From: Pseudomonas paraeruginosa PA7
Lineage (GTDB): Bacteria; Pseudomonadota; Gammaproteobacteria; Pseudomonadales; Pseudomonadaceae
DNA length: 64,000 bases
Assembly (NCBI RefSeq): GCF_000017205.1
Contig: NC_009656.1
Span: 6,006,501-6,070,500 of the forward strand
Direction of reading: 5' to 3'
Shown: one piece after another, positions 21,729 through 30,121 of the stretch
How the letters are laid out: every line of letters starts with the position of its first letter
How positions within the stretch are numbered: position 1 is the stretch's first letter
The notes under the pieces: generated by a model
Database searches by the model: none
What the model saw: only the letters and a program-made list of their open reading frames with translations
What the model was told of the DNA's origin: nothing
Program-made: the position numbers and the translations under genes

Positions 21729-21830
21729 GGCAGGCTCCTGGGGGCGTAGCGTTGAACGGCTGGCGCCCATGCGGACGCCTGAATTCGGGTGGAAGCAGAG
21801 GTTGCGGCGGGCTCACCTGACACATCTATG

Positions 21831-21844
21831 CTTGTACATACAAG
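21831..21844. promoter_or_regulatory. HutC operator upstream of hutU
   Basis: Perfect inverted repeat CTTGTACATACAAG containing the TGTA-N2-TACA core reported for HutC in Pseudomonas. It covers the start site predicted from the sigma54 promoter at 21850-21864, which fits repression relieved by urocanate. The same core recurs before hutF. Confidence 0.75.
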
Positions 21845-21849
21845 TATAA

Positions 21850-21864
21850 GCAAAGGCAGGGCCA
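21850..21864 (-). promoter_or_regulatory. Sigma54-type promoter of hutU
   Basis: Minus-strand TGGCCCTGCCTTTGC: GG and GC elements are correctly spaced and the match to TGGCACG-N4-TTGC is good. Start site would fall about 12 bases on, inside the HutC operator. RpoN dependence of hut transcription through CbrAB or NtrBC is known in Pseudomonas. Confidence 0.7.
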
Positions 21865-22051
21865 AGTCCGCCGCTGGGCACCTGCCGAACGCTCTCCAGC
21901 ATCCCGCAGATCAGGAGCAAGCCATTGATTAAAATGATATTTTTTAAAATCGAGAAATGGCGATGATCCTAGGCGGCGAGCGCGCCGAACGATCGCGCAC
22001 ATTCTCCTGGCAGGTATCCACGCCCCCGAATGGGGCATTCGGTAACACCGC

Positions 22052-22849
22052 TCAGCGCAAATGTGGGTAGCCCCAGCCCTCTGCCTGCCGCTCGTAGTCG
22101 AGGAGGATCCGATAATATTCCTCGCCAGCCGGGAGGAAGGATTTCAGCGCCAGGGTCCGGGCCAGTTCCGGGCAGTCGACCAGGGTCAGGTTCAGCGCCT
22201 CGAACAGCTCGCGGCGTTGCGTCGCGCTCCAGCGTAGCGAAGTGATCAGCGGCAGGGCCGGGCTCGGCGCGCTGCGTCCGAGCACGCGCAGCCCGGCCAG
22301 GCGTTCCGGGGCGTGACGTTGCAGGTAGGCGAAGGTCAGCGCGTCCACCGAGGTCAGCTCGGCCTCCCCCGCCGCGACCATGGCCAGGCTGCGCACGTGA
22401 CCGCCACTGATCCGCACCTCGGCGAAGAACGCGGCATCGCGTCCCAGCGGCGCCAGCGCGTGGCGCAGCAGGTTCATGCCACTGTTGGAATCGTGCCCGT
22501 TCAGCGCCAGGCGGGTGTCGCGGAACTCGTCGAGACGCCGCCGCGCCTCGCCCTCGGCGGCGACGAACAGGCTGCAATGTTCACCCGGCGCGCAGTCCGC
22601 CAGGTCGTAGCTGGGCACCGCGAGCACCGCTACCTGGCCCTGCAACTGGGTCACCAGCGGATAGCCGCAGGCCTGCGCGAACAGCAGGTTCGGCTGCCGC
22701 CACTGCACCGCCAGCTCGGCGGCGGCCGGCGCGCAACGGCGTACGCCCAGGCGCCGGCAGACTTCGTCGATGAAACCGCGACCGGCCTGCCTGACGCAGT
22801 CCGGCTCGACATACATGTCCAGCGCCGCCACCACCGGGGTATCGATCAT
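22052..22849 (-). CDS. PhnD-like phosphate/phosphonate-type periplasmic binding protein homologue
   Basis: 265 aa if started at MIDTPVVAALDMYVEPD, preceded by AGGTGGAG 6 bases away. The protein shows a PhnD/SsuA-like type 2 periplasmic binding fold (VEPDCVRQAG, LFAQACGYPL, GHDSNSGMNLLRHALAPL, ISGGHVRSLAMVAAGEAELTSVDALTF). No signal peptide follows this start, so location is uncertain. The frame stays open 75 codons upstream, but that stretch overlaps the decayed desaturase and looks unrelated. It sits between hutU and a HutX paralogue, without transporter genes. Ligand unknown. Confidence 0.7.
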   Translation of the reverse strand: MIDTPVVAALDMYVEPDCVRQAGRGFIDEVCRRLGVRRCAPAAAELAVQWRQPNLLFAQACGYPLVTQLQGQVAVLAVPSYDLADCAPGEHCSLFVAAEGEARRRLDEFRDTRLALNGHDSNSGMNLLRHALAPLGRDAAFFAEVRISGGHVRSLAMVAAGEAELTSVDALTFAYLQRHAPERLAGLRVLGRSAPSPALPLITSLRWSATQRRELFEALNLTLVDCPELARTLALKSFLPAGEEYYRILLDYERQAEGWGYPHLR

Positions 22850-23345
22850 CGTCTGCTCCACCTGCCGCCAGTGCTCGGGATGCGCCGGCGCATCCACCGG
22901 CCGCCAACCGTGGCGCCGCCATAGACGACCATAGCCGGGCAGGAGGAAATCGCCACTGCGCCGGCTCGGCGGCCGGCCGGCGTTCGTGAACGAACGCCGC
23001 ATGCCCAGGCCGAGCGCCGGATAGGCGACGCCCAGCAGGTACAGCCAGAGCCTGGCCAGCAGCGGCGCGTGCACGTCCCGGATAGGTCAGTCGGTCATCG
23101 AGGTGGTGGCGCAGGTGGCCGTCGCGATACAGCGGGCAGGGATACCAGCCGCCAGGGACAGGTAGCCGGGCAGCGCGTTGAATGCCGGCCAGCGAGTCGG
23201 ATGGCCATGGATCAGCTCATGCTGCAACGACATATGGAGGCAAGCGAACGGCGCCAGGTCCGGCAGCACCGCCCAGCGCCTGGAGCCTGCCTAGCAGGCG
23301 AAGCACCCGGGTACGCTGACGCCCGCTCAGGTAATGCGCCACGAC
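22850..23345 (-). pseudogene. Decayed membrane fatty-acid desaturase remnant
   Basis: On the minus strand one frame (about 23270-23130) reads LQHELIHGHPTRWPAFNALPGYL, the first histidine box of membrane desaturases. The adjacent frame continues with YPCPLYRDGHLRHHLDDRLT, the second box (HLRHH), so at least one frameshift separates them. No full-length frame covers both, no start is clear, and the third His box is not seen. I read it as a relic of one gene. Whether other strains keep an intact copy cannot be told here. Confidence 0.6.
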
Positions 23346-23357
23346 GTCCTCCGGCGC

Positions 23358-24380
23358 TTACTTCAGGGAGGCATCGAGACGGGCGGCAACCTCCGCCGGC
23401 ATCCAGCGGCTCCATATCTCGCGGTGCTCGCTGAGAAACCGTGCGCGCACCTCGCCGACATCGTGGTGATGCTGCGCCATGTCGGCGAGCAGGGCGTTGA
23501 ACAGCGGCAGGGGAATCTCGACCCGGCGGAACAGCTCGACCAGCGCCGGCGCCTTGTCATGGAAATCGCGGGAAACGCCGATGGTGATCTTCGCCGGCAA
23601 GGAGCGGGAGCCGATGGGATCCGGATTCTTCGGATCGGACAGGGTCGCCCAGGCCTTTGCGCTGAACGGCGGCTCTTCCAGCTGTACCAGCTTGTAGCGG
23701 CCCATCAGCGGGGTCGGCGACCAATAGTAGAAAAGCACCGGCTCGCCTCGGCGGAATGCCGCGCTGATCGCCGCGTCCAGCGCCGGCCCGGTGCCGGTGC
23801 GGAAATTCGTGTAGCTGTCCTGCAGCTTGTAGGCCTTGAGCTTCTGGCTGTTGACGATCTCGCAGGTCCAGCCGGTCGGACAATTGTAGAAGCGCCCCTT
23901 GCCGGGCTCCTCGGGATCGCGGAACAGCTCCTTGTAGCGCGGCAGGTCGGCGACCGACTTCAACTCCGGCGCCTTCGCCTCGATGCCTCGCTGCGGGTCG
24001 CCCTCGACCAGATATTCCGGCACCCACCAACCCTCGGTGGCACCCTTCACCGTCTCGCCGACGGAAAACACCTCGCCCGCCTCCTCCGCCGCGCGCCATA
24101 CCGGGCTGCGCCCGGCCCACTGCTCGCCGGTGACCTGGATGTCGTTCTGGCGCAGGGCGCTCTCCATGGTCACGGTGTTGCCCGGCAGCGCGTCGGTCTC
24201 GCAGCCGTAGCCTTTTTCCAGCACGTAGCGCAGCAGGTCGGTGGTGAACATGCCGCTTTCCCAGTTGAGCCCGGCAAACACCACTTTGCCCGGATACGGG
24301 CACTGCGCCCCGGCGGCGGCCTGGCTGGCGAGGCTGGCGCCCAAGGCGAGGACGGCGAGGAACTGGCGAAGCGGGGGCAT
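23358..24380 (-). CDS. HutX-like periplasmic binding protein (glycine betaine/proline type), orphan
   Basis: 340-aa OpuAC-type binding protein closely resembling HutX (VVFAGLNWESGMFTTDLL, EQWAGRSPVW, FYNCPTGWTCE). Start MPPLRQFLAVLAL chosen because GGGAG precedes it and it gives a clean signal peptide ending AAAGAQC. It has no permease or ATPase beside it and may use HutWV, giving the importer a second specificity; that is inference. The hutD terminator lies just upstream, so it probably has its own promoter. Confidence 0.82.
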   Translation of the reverse strand: MPPLRQFLAVLALGASLASQAAAGAQCPYPGKVVFAGLNWESGMFTTDLLRYVLEKGYGCETDALPGNTVTMESALRQNDIQVTGEQWAGRSPVWRAAEEAGEVFSVGETVKGATEGWWVPEYLVEGDPQRGIEAKAPELKSVADLPRYKELFRDPEEPGKGRFYNCPTGWTCEIVNSQKLKAYKLQDSYTNFRTGTGPALDAAISAAFRRGEPVLFYYWSPTPLMGRYKLVQLEEPPFSAKAWATLSDPKNPDPIGSRSLPAKITIGVSRDFHDKAPALVELFRRVEIPLPLFNALLADMAQHHHDVGEVRARFLSEHREIWSRWMPAEVAARLDASLK

Positions 24381-24469
24381 GCGGGTCTCCCGGTTGGAGT
24401 AGGACGGCATGCGGAACCATATAGACATTAGAAATACTGGATCAATAACGTTTCATTCCTTGGATAGAC

Positions 24470-24503
24470 AAAAGCGCCTACCCTTTCGGTGTAGACGCTT
24501 TTT
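24470..24503 (-). terminator. Terminator after hutD
   Basis: Stem with GCGTCTAC paired to GTAGGCGC around a GAAA loop, flanked by AAAAA and TTTT, so it can work on both strands. It lies 20 bp past the hutD stop and before the HutX-like gene. Confidence 0.7.
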
Positions 24504-24521
24504 CCTCGCATCGCCGGAGAA

Positions 24522-25112
24522 TTACCGCGCTTCGAGCTCCACCGCACAGACCCAGGCCGCCTCGTGCGCCGCCAGGCGCCAGTGCTGCAAGCCCTCGAGC
24601 CCTTCGGCCTGCAGGCAGTCGTGGACGCCCAGCCGGCCACAGGACTGGCCTTGCAGGGAAACCGCGACCTCGCCCTGCTGGGCGAACAGCAACACGGTGC
24701 TCGCCGAGCCGTGCCAGTCCAGAGCCTCCTCCACCCGCAGCCATTGCAGGCGCGCCCGGTAGCGCTGCGGGGAGTAGATCAGGTTGAAGTCGCGGATAGC
24801 CCCATCGAGCAGGGTGCAGTGCACCTCGCTGTCGCCGGAGAAAGCGAAGGGCTGGCGCTCGCGCAGCGCCGGTGTGTCCGCCCCATCCACCCGCAGGCGC
24901 ATGCCGCCGCCCTGCAGCACGCTGATGATCCGCTGGTAGCCGGCGAAACGGGAGAAACCACCGGATTCGCCGACATCGGCGATCGACAGGCGCCAGCCGA
25001 AGCCGTCCAGGCCGTCACCGCCGTCGCGGGCGATCTCCTCGGTGGAACCGGCGCCGTTCTTCCACGGCATTCTCGGGTAGTCGACGGCGCGCAGGATGCG
25101 GAATTCGCTCAT
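24522..25112 (-). CDS. hutD: HutD family protein
   Basis: 196-aa HutD (Ves-like) cupin-fold protein, no signal peptide. Motifs are the PWKNGAGSTEEIA start and GFGWRLSIADV. In P. fluorescens HutD is proposed to limit hut activity as a governor; its biochemical role is unclear. Its ATG overlaps the hutC stop (ATGA), so it is made with the repressor. Confidence 0.9.
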   Translation of the reverse strand: MSEFRILRAVDYPRMPWKNGAGSTEEIARDGGDGLDGFGWRLSIADVGESGGFSRFAGYQRIISVLQGGGMRLRVDGADTPALRERQPFAFSGDSEVHCTLLDGAIRDFNLIYSPQRYRARLQWLRVEEALDWHGSASTVLLFAQQGEVAVSLQGQSCGRLGVHDCLQAEGLEGLQHWRLAAHEAAWVCAVELEAR

Positions 25113-25861
25113 GAGGTGAAGCGTCCTTCCAGACGGTGGCGGGAACCCGGGTGCAGCAGCCGCGCGGCGGTCACCGCGACACGCCCGGACCAGGTGCGGC
25201 GGCGGATCAGCAGGCACGGCTCGCCGCGTTCGATCTGCAGCAGCTTGCATTCCGCCGGCTCGGCGAGGATCGCCTCGACCACATGCTCGCCCTCGGTGAG
25301 CGGCGCCACCTGGGTCAGGTAGGCATAGGGCGTTTGCCGGGTGAAATCCTGCCTGAGGTAGTCCGGCGCCACCGCGGCGTTCACGTAGCGGTCCTCGATC
25401 TGCACCGGGATGTCGTTTTCGTAATGCACGATCAGCGAGTGGAACACCCGCTGGCCTTCGCGCACGTCCAGCGCCAGGGCGCGCTCGGGGCCGGCGACCT
25501 CCTCGCCGAGGGTGATCACCTGGCAACGATGGCGATGCCCGCGGGCGGCGATCTCGTCGGCGATGTTGTGCACCTCGAACAGCGCCGACTGGCCCTTGGG
25601 CTCGGCGACGAAGGTACCGACACCCTGCATGCGCACCAGCAGGCCGTCGCTGGTCAGCTCGCGCAGGGCGCGATTGATGGTCATCCGACTGAAGCCGAGC
25701 TGGCTGACCAGTTCGCTCTCGGACGGCACCCGGTGGTGCGGCGGCCAGGCGCCCGACTGGATCTGGCTGACGATCATCTGCTTGACCCGCGCGTAGAGCG
25801 GCGCCGGCACCTCGCCGAGTTGCGAGGCCAGCGGGGATCGATCGGAAGAAGAGGACGTCAC
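25109..25861 (-). CDS. hutC: HutC, GntR-family repressor of histidine utilisation
   Basis: 250-aa regulator: N-terminal GntR winged helix (residues ~20-85, VPSESELVSQLGFSRMTINRALRELTSDGLL) and a C-terminal UTRA ligand domain. HutC represses hut genes and is released by urocanate. Two TGTA-N2-TACA dyads in this window (21831-21844 and 25918-25933) are the likely targets; the second lies between hutC and hutF and could also control hutC itself. Confidence 0.93.
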   Translation of the reverse strand: MTSSSSDRSPLASQLGEVPAPLYARVKQMIVSQIQSGAWPPHHRVPSESELVSQLGFSRMTINRALRELTSDGLLVRMQGVGTFVAEPKGQSALFEVHNIADEIAARGHRHRCQVITLGEEVAGPERALALDVREGQRVFHSLIVHYENDIPVQIEDRYVNAAVAPDYLRQDFTRQTPYAYLTQVAPLTEGEHVVEAILAEPAECKLLQIERGEPCLLIRRRTWSGRVAVTAARLLHPGSRHRLEGRFTS

Positions 25862-25917
25862 GGAGAGACTCCTTGTCGAGGCGTCGATGAAGTGAGTTTA
25901 CGCACCGCCTGATCGTC

Positions 25918-25933
25918 TGTATATGTATATACA
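25918..25933. promoter_or_regulatory. HutC operator between hutC and hutF
   Basis: Perfect palindrome TGTATATGTATATACA with 7-bp arms, including TGTATATACA (TGTA-N2-TACA) at 25924-25933. It lies 28 bases before the hutF ATG and 57 bases before the hutC start on the other strand, placed to repress both. Confidence 0.75.
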
Positions 25934-25961
25934 AATAAAACAGACCGCGTGTGAGCTGATT

Positions 25962-27323
25962 ATGTCCGCTATTTTCGCTGAACGTGCGTTGCTGCCGGAA
26001 GGCTGGGCGCGAAATGTCCGTTTCGAGATTTCCGCGGACGGAGTCCTCGCCGCCATTCATCCCGACGCCAGTGCCGACGGCGCCGAACACCTCGGCGGCG
26101 CCGTGCTGCCGGGCATGCCCAACCTCCATTCGCATGCGTTCCAGCGCGCCATGGCCGGGCTCGCCGAGGTCGCCGGCAATCCCAACGACAGTTTCTGGAC
26201 CTGGCGCGAGCTGATGTACCGGATGGTCGGCCGGCTCTCGCCCGAGCAGATCGAGGTCATCGCCCGCCAGCTCTACATCGAGATGCTCAAGGCCGGCTAC
26301 ACGTCGGTGGCGGAATTCCATTACGTCCACCACGACCTCGACGGCCGTCCCTACGCCGATCCCGCCGAATTGTCCCTGCGCATCTCCCGTGCCGCCAGCA
26401 CCGCCGGCATCGGCCTGACCCTGCTTCCCGTGCTCTACAGCCACGCGGGCTTCGGCGGCCAGCCGGCCAGCGAGGGCCAGCGGCGCTTCCTCAACGACAG
26501 CGAGGCCTACCTGGAATTGCTCCAGCGCCTGCGCGCGCCGCTGGGAGCGGCGGGCCAATCCCTGGGCCTGTGCTTCCACTCCCTGCGCGCGGTGACCCCG
26601 CAACAGATCGCCACGGTCCTGGACGCCGGCCACGACGACCTGCCGGTCCACATCCATATCGCCGAACAGCAGAAGGAAGTCGACGACTGCCTGGCCTGGA
26701 GCGGATGCCGGCCATTGCAATGGCTGTACGAGAACGTCGCGGTCGACCAGCGCTGGTGCCTGGTCCATGCGACCCACGCCGATCCCGAAGAGGTCGCGGC
26801 GATGGCGCGCAGCGGCGCGGTGGCCGGCCTGTGCCTGAGCACCGAGGCCAACCTCGGCGACGGTATCTTCCCGGCGACGGACTTCCTCGCCCAGGGCGGA
26901 CGCCTGGGCATCGGCTCCGACAGCCATGTCTCGCTCAGCGTGGTCGAGGAACTGCGCTGGCTGGAATACGGCCAGCGCCTGCGCGACCGGAAGCGCAACC
27001 GGCTCTATCGCGCCGACCAGCCGAACATCGGCCGCACCCTCTACGACGCGGCCCTGGCTGGCGGCGCCCAGGCCCTCGGCCAGCCGATCGGCGGCCTCGC
27101 CGTGGGCCGCCGCGCCGACCTGCTGGTCCTTGACGGCAACGACCCCTACCTGGCCAGCGCCGAAGGCGACGCCCTGCTCAACCGCTGGCTGTTCGCCGGC
27201 GGCGACCGCCAGGTGCGCGACGTGATGGTGGCCGGCAGATGGACCGTGCGTGACGGCCGGCATGCCGGGGAAGAACGCAGCGCACGGGCGTTCGCCCAGA
27301 TGCTGGGGGAACTGCTCGGTTGA
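25962..27323 (+). CDS. hutF: HutF, formimidoylglutamate deiminase
   Basis: 453-aa amidohydrolase that converts N-formimino-L-glutamate to N-formylglutamate and ammonia, the step before HutG. Motifs are the metal-site HSHAFQRA (in NLHSHAFQ), HIHIAEQ, LVHATH and GSDSHVS. Start MSAIFAERALLPEGW gives the family length; the open frame continues 13 codons upstream through the HutC operator, so the upstream ATG is unlikely. Weak Shine-Dalgarno (GTGAG). Completes the five-step pathway with the minus-strand genes. Confidence 0.95.
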   Translation: MSAIFAERALLPEGWARNVRFEISADGVLAAIHPDASADGAEHLGGAVLPGMPNLHSHAFQRAMAGLAEVAGNPNDSFWTWRELMYRMVGRLSPEQIEVIARQLYIEMLKAGYTSVAEFHYVHHDLDGRPYADPAELSLRISRAASTAGIGLTLLPVLYSHAGFGGQPASEGQRRFLNDSEAYLELLQRLRAPLGAAGQSLGLCFHSLRAVTPQQIATVLDAGHDDLPVHIHIAEQQKEVDDCLAWSGCRPLQWLYENVAVDQRWCLVHATHADPEEVAAMARSGAVAGLCLSTEANLGDGIFPATDFLAQGGRLGIGSDSHVSLSVVEELRWLEYGQRLRDRKRNRLYRADQPNIGRTLYDAALAGGAQALGQPIGGLAVGRRADLLVLDGNDPYLASAEGDALLNRWLFAGGDRQVRDVMVAGRWTVRDGRHAGEERSARAFAQMLGELLG

Positions 27324-27440
27324 CCCCTGCGCAGCGGCGAGTGACCGCGTTGCGGTATCCGCCCTACTCGTTCGAACGAGCCGTCGGGCGCTAAACGCCG
27401 AGACATCCCAAGCCATCCGCCAGCCGTGGACGGCGCTGGA

Positions 27441-27466
27441 AAGAAAAAACGCCCCGGCGGGGCGTT
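27441..27466 (-). terminator. Terminator after blc
   Basis: AACGCCCC-GGC-GGGGCGTT stem with TTTTTTCTTT following on the minus strand. Serves the minus-strand lipocalin operon; it may also slow transcription coming from hutF. Confidence 0.85.
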
Positions 27467-27469
27467 CCT

Positions 27470-28039
27470 TCATTGGCTCCGCTTCACCTGGCCGTCAGGT
27501 ACCCGCCAGATCAGTTCGTCCACCGCGTAACCGCGGCTACGCGCCTCTGCCAGCAGCCGCTCGCGGGTCTGCCGCGAGACCTGCGGGGTGCGCGACAGCA
27601 GCCACAGGTATTCGCGGTTCGGATTGCCCACCAGCGCGGTGCGGTAATCGTCGTCCACCGCCAGCACCCAGTAGTCGCCGCGCGCCACGTTGGGGAAGAG
27701 ATTGGCGAACCAGTTGTCGAAGCGCACCCACAGCTTGTCGGTGCGGCCCGGCTGCTGGGCGACCGCCCGGCCCTCAACCTGCTCCCACTCGCCATCCTGG
27801 GTCAGGCAGCGGTTGATCACCTGGATGCTCTGGTCGTCCTGCAGGCGGTAATGCGCTTCCGATTGCGCGCAGTTGCGCTGGAAGAACATGGGCAAGCGCG
27901 CCAGCTCGTACCAGGTGCCCTGGTAGCGCTGCAGGTCGACCTGCTCGGTGGCCGGCGGACTCTTCGGCGAACCCGCGCAACCGACCAGCAGCAAGCCCAG
28001 CCACAGGGTGCAGAGCACCCGGACGGGGAGACCGATCAC
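27470..28039 (-). CDS. blc: Blc, outer-membrane lipocalin lipoprotein
   Basis: 189-aa bacterial lipocalin. The lipobox LLLVGC gives an N-terminal lipoprotein, and lipocalin motifs are YQGTWYELARLP and LWVRFDNWFANLF with the C-terminal GDYWVLAVDDDYRTALVGNPNREYLWLLSRTP. Family members bind lipophilic molecules in the envelope. I use GTG at 28039, which overlaps the upstream lipoprotein stop (GTGA); the upstream ATG would destroy the signal sequence. Confidence 0.9.
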   Translation of the reverse strand: MIGLPVRVLCTLWLGLLLVGCAGSPKSPPATEQVDLQRYQGTWYELARLPMFFQRNCAQSEAHYRLQDDQSIQVINRCLTQDGEWEQVEGRAVAQQPGRTDKLWVRFDNWFANLFPNVARGDYWVLAVDDDYRTALVGNPNREYLWLLSRTPQVSRQTRERLLAEARSRGYAVDELIWRVPDGQVKRSQ

Positions 28040-28293
28040 TTGAGGCCCTGGCCGGAGAACAGCAGCGCCTTGTCGGCGGCGTACTGCACGCTGATGAAGG
28101 CCTTCTCGTCGCCCCAGGTGCAGCTGGACATGCCCAGCGCGCCGGAGCACTCGGTGGGCTTGCCGAGGATCGCCTCGACCTCGGCCTTGCTCATGCCGGC
28201 CTTGAGCTTGGAATAGTTTTCCTGGTTGATCTTGCTGCAGCCGGCCAGGACGACGCAGAAGGCGGCCACGGCCAGGGTACGGAACGACGCCAT
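28036..28293 (-). CDS. Small lipoprotein with SmpA/OmlA-like fold
   Basis: 85-aa predicted lipoprotein. MASFRTLAVAAFCVVLAGC gives a clean lipobox, followed by KINQENYSKLKAGMSKAEVEAILGKPTEC, the helical GMSKAEVEAILG-P element seen in SmpA/BamE-like and related small domains. It is coupled to blc by a GTGA overlap. Function unknown; possibly envelope maintenance. Confidence 0.85.
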   Translation of the reverse strand: MASFRTLAVAAFCVVLAGCSKINQENYSKLKAGMSKAEVEAILGKPTECSGALGMSSCTWGDEKAFISVQYAADKALLFSGQGLK

Positions 28294-28364
28294 GAGGAAC
28301 TCCTTGTTCGGGGGGAAGCGCTGCCTACAGCTTGGCACACGCGGGGAAATCCGGAGCCTTGGAG

Positions 28365-28967
28365 TCAGAAACGCGAACCGGGTTCCCTGAGGAACGCCGT
28401 CTCCTCTTCGCTCGAAGGCCGGCCGAGAATGGCGTTGCGATGGGGAAAACGGCCGAAGCGGGCGATCACCGCATGGTGCCGTTCGGCGTAGTCGCAGAAG
28501 CTGTCGAACGGCTCGCGCGCCGTGCCGCCGACCTGCTCGCGCAGTTCGCGGAAGCAGGTCACCGCCCGCTCCTGGCTGGGCAGGTCCTCGGCGTGCTCCA
28601 GCACCAGGTAGACGAACACCCGGCGGATCGGCGGCAACTGGCGGTCAAGGCCCTTTTCCATGCCTTCGCGCACCAGGCGCTGGGCACGGGCGTCGCCCGC
28701 GTAGGCGCGAGGGGTATCGCGGTAGACCATGCGCGGTAGCTGGTCGAGCAGCAGGATCAGCGCCAGCCAGCCGTCGGCCTTGGCCGTCCATTCCTGCAGG
28801 CCGCCGTCCAGCGCCTGGTTCACCAGCTCGCCGAAGCGGCCGCCGGCGTCGGCGTCCTGGCAGACGTTCTTGCCGAACCACAGGCCGTTGCGCTGGGCAA
28901 CCACCTCGGCGGCGTCGCTGGAGGCGCCGAACCACCAGTCGAGCAGGGTCTGCCAGGGCGCGCTCAT
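28365..28967 (-). CDS. DUF924 family protein
   Basis: 200-aa soluble protein of the DUF924 family, recognised from the DWWFGASSDA start, LILLLDQLPRM, and the final HRNAILGRPSSEEETAFL. The helical fold resembles TPR proteins. No function is known. The gene lies 4 bp downstream of fbp, so the two are probably co-transcribed. Confidence 0.88.
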   Translation of the reverse strand: MSAPWQTLLDWWFGASSDAAEVVAQRNGLWFGKNVCQDADAGGRFGELVNQALDGGLQEWTAKADGWLALILLLDQLPRMVYRDTPRAYAGDARAQRLVREGMEKGLDRQLPPIRRVFVYLVLEHAEDLPSQERAVTCFRELREQVGGTAREPFDSFCDYAERHHAVIARFGRFPHRNAILGRPSSEEETAFLREPGSRF

Positions 28968-28971
28968 CGGC

Positions 28972-29982
28972 TTACTCCTTGTGGTAGCCGGTGATGCGCT
29001 CGACTTCCTGCTTCGAGCCGAGGAACACCGCGACGCGCTGGTGCAGGTTCTCCGGCTTGATGTCGAGGATGCGCTGGGTGCCGTTGGTGGCGGCGCCGCC
29101 GGCCTGCTCGATGATGAAGGACATCGGGTTGGCCTCGTACATCAGGCGCAGCTTGCCGGGCTTCTCCGGCTCGCGGGCGTCGCGCGGATACATGAAGACG
29201 CCGCCGCGGGTCAGGATGCGGTGTACGTCGGCGACCATCGAGGCGATCCAGCGCATGTTGTAGTTCTTGCCCAGCGGGCCTTCCTTGCCGGCCAGCAGTT
29301 CTTCGACGTAGCGTTTCACCGGCGCCTCCCAGTGGCGCTGGTTGGACATGTTGATGGCGAACTCGGCGGTGCTTTCCGGCACGCTGATGTTGTCGTGGGT
29401 GAGGACGAAGCTGCCCAGCTCGCGGTCCAGGGTGAAACCCTTGACGCCGTTGCCGAGGGTCAGCATCAGCATGGTCTGCGGGCCGTAGATGGCGTAGCCG
29501 GCGGCGACCTGGGTGGTGCCCGGCTGGAGGAAGGCTTCCTCGCGCAGGGTATCGTTCTGGTTCAGGTATTCGTTGGGGCAGCGCAGCACCGAGAAGATGG
29601 TGCCGACCGAGACATTGACGTCGATGTTGCTGGAGCCGTCCAGCGGGTCGAAGACCAGCAGGTAGGCGCCTTTCGGGTAGCGCCCCGGGATCTGGTAGGG
29701 GTGGTCCATCTCCTCCGAGGCCATGCCAGCCAGATTGCCGGCCCATTCGTTGGCTTCCAGCAGGATCTCGTTGGACATCACGTCCAGCTTCTTCTGCACC
29801 TCGCCCTGCACGTTCTCGGTGCCCATGCTGCCGAGCACGCCGCCCAGCGCGCCCTTGGACACCGCATGGCTGATTTCCTTGCAGGCACGCGCCACGACCT
29901 CGATGAGGAAGCGCAGGTCGGCCGGGGTATTGTGGCTGCGGGTCTGCTCGATCAGATAGCGGCTCAGGGTAACGCGGGACAT
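28972..29982 (-). CDS. fbp: Fructose-1,6-bisphosphatase class I
   Basis: 336-aa gluconeogenic enzyme removing the 1-phosphate of fructose 1,6-bisphosphate. Metal-site residues are in [13 protein letters not shown]; other blocks are [12 protein letters not shown] and the late GGVFMYPRD. Start [15 protein letters not shown] has CGGAG upstream and gives family length; longer starts add a low-complexity leader. Pseudomonads rely on it for growth on organic acids and amino acids such as those of the neighbouring pathways. Confidence 0.96.
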   Translation of the reverse strand: MSRVTLSRYLIEQTRSHNTPADLRFLIEVVARACKEISHAVSKGALGGVLGSMGTENVQGEVQKKLDVMSNEILLEANEWAGNLAGMASEEMDHPYQIPGRYPKGAYLLVFDPLDGSSNIDVNVSVGTIFSVLRCPNEYLNQNDTLREEAFLQPGTTQVAAGYAIYGPQTMLMLTLGNGVKGFTLDRELGSFVLTHDNISVPESTAEFAINMSNQRHWEAPVKRYVEELLAGKEGPLGKNYNMRWIASMVADVHRILTRGGVFMYPRDAREPEKPGKLRLMYEANPMSFIIEQAGGAATNGTQRILDIKPENLHQRVAVFLGSKQEVERITGYHKE

Positions 29983-30121
29983 GGATGGCTCCGGAGAGAG
30001 GAAAAAACCCGCGCAGTTTAACGCGGAATTGGCGGCCACGCTTGACTCCGCGCAACCGCCGGTTGGAGATCGGCGGCGGCGGCGCGGTTCATTTCCGCGG
30101 CGCGCAACCGATCGACGGTCG

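Larger units (their letters stand above)
21729..22051. other. 323-bp regulatory region upstream of hutU
   Basis: No gene. It carries the hutU promoter and HutC site, and beyond them an AT-rich tract (about 21925-21960) that contrasts with the surrounding GC-rich DNA and may be an activator or IHF contact region. It ends at the stop of the PhnD-like gene, which has no clear terminator here. Confidence 0.6.

Noticed and set aside
22850..23074. N-terminal extension of the PhnD-like protein
   Set aside because: The 75-codon extension has no signal peptide, overlaps the desaturase relic, and the shorter start has a better Shine-Dalgarno.
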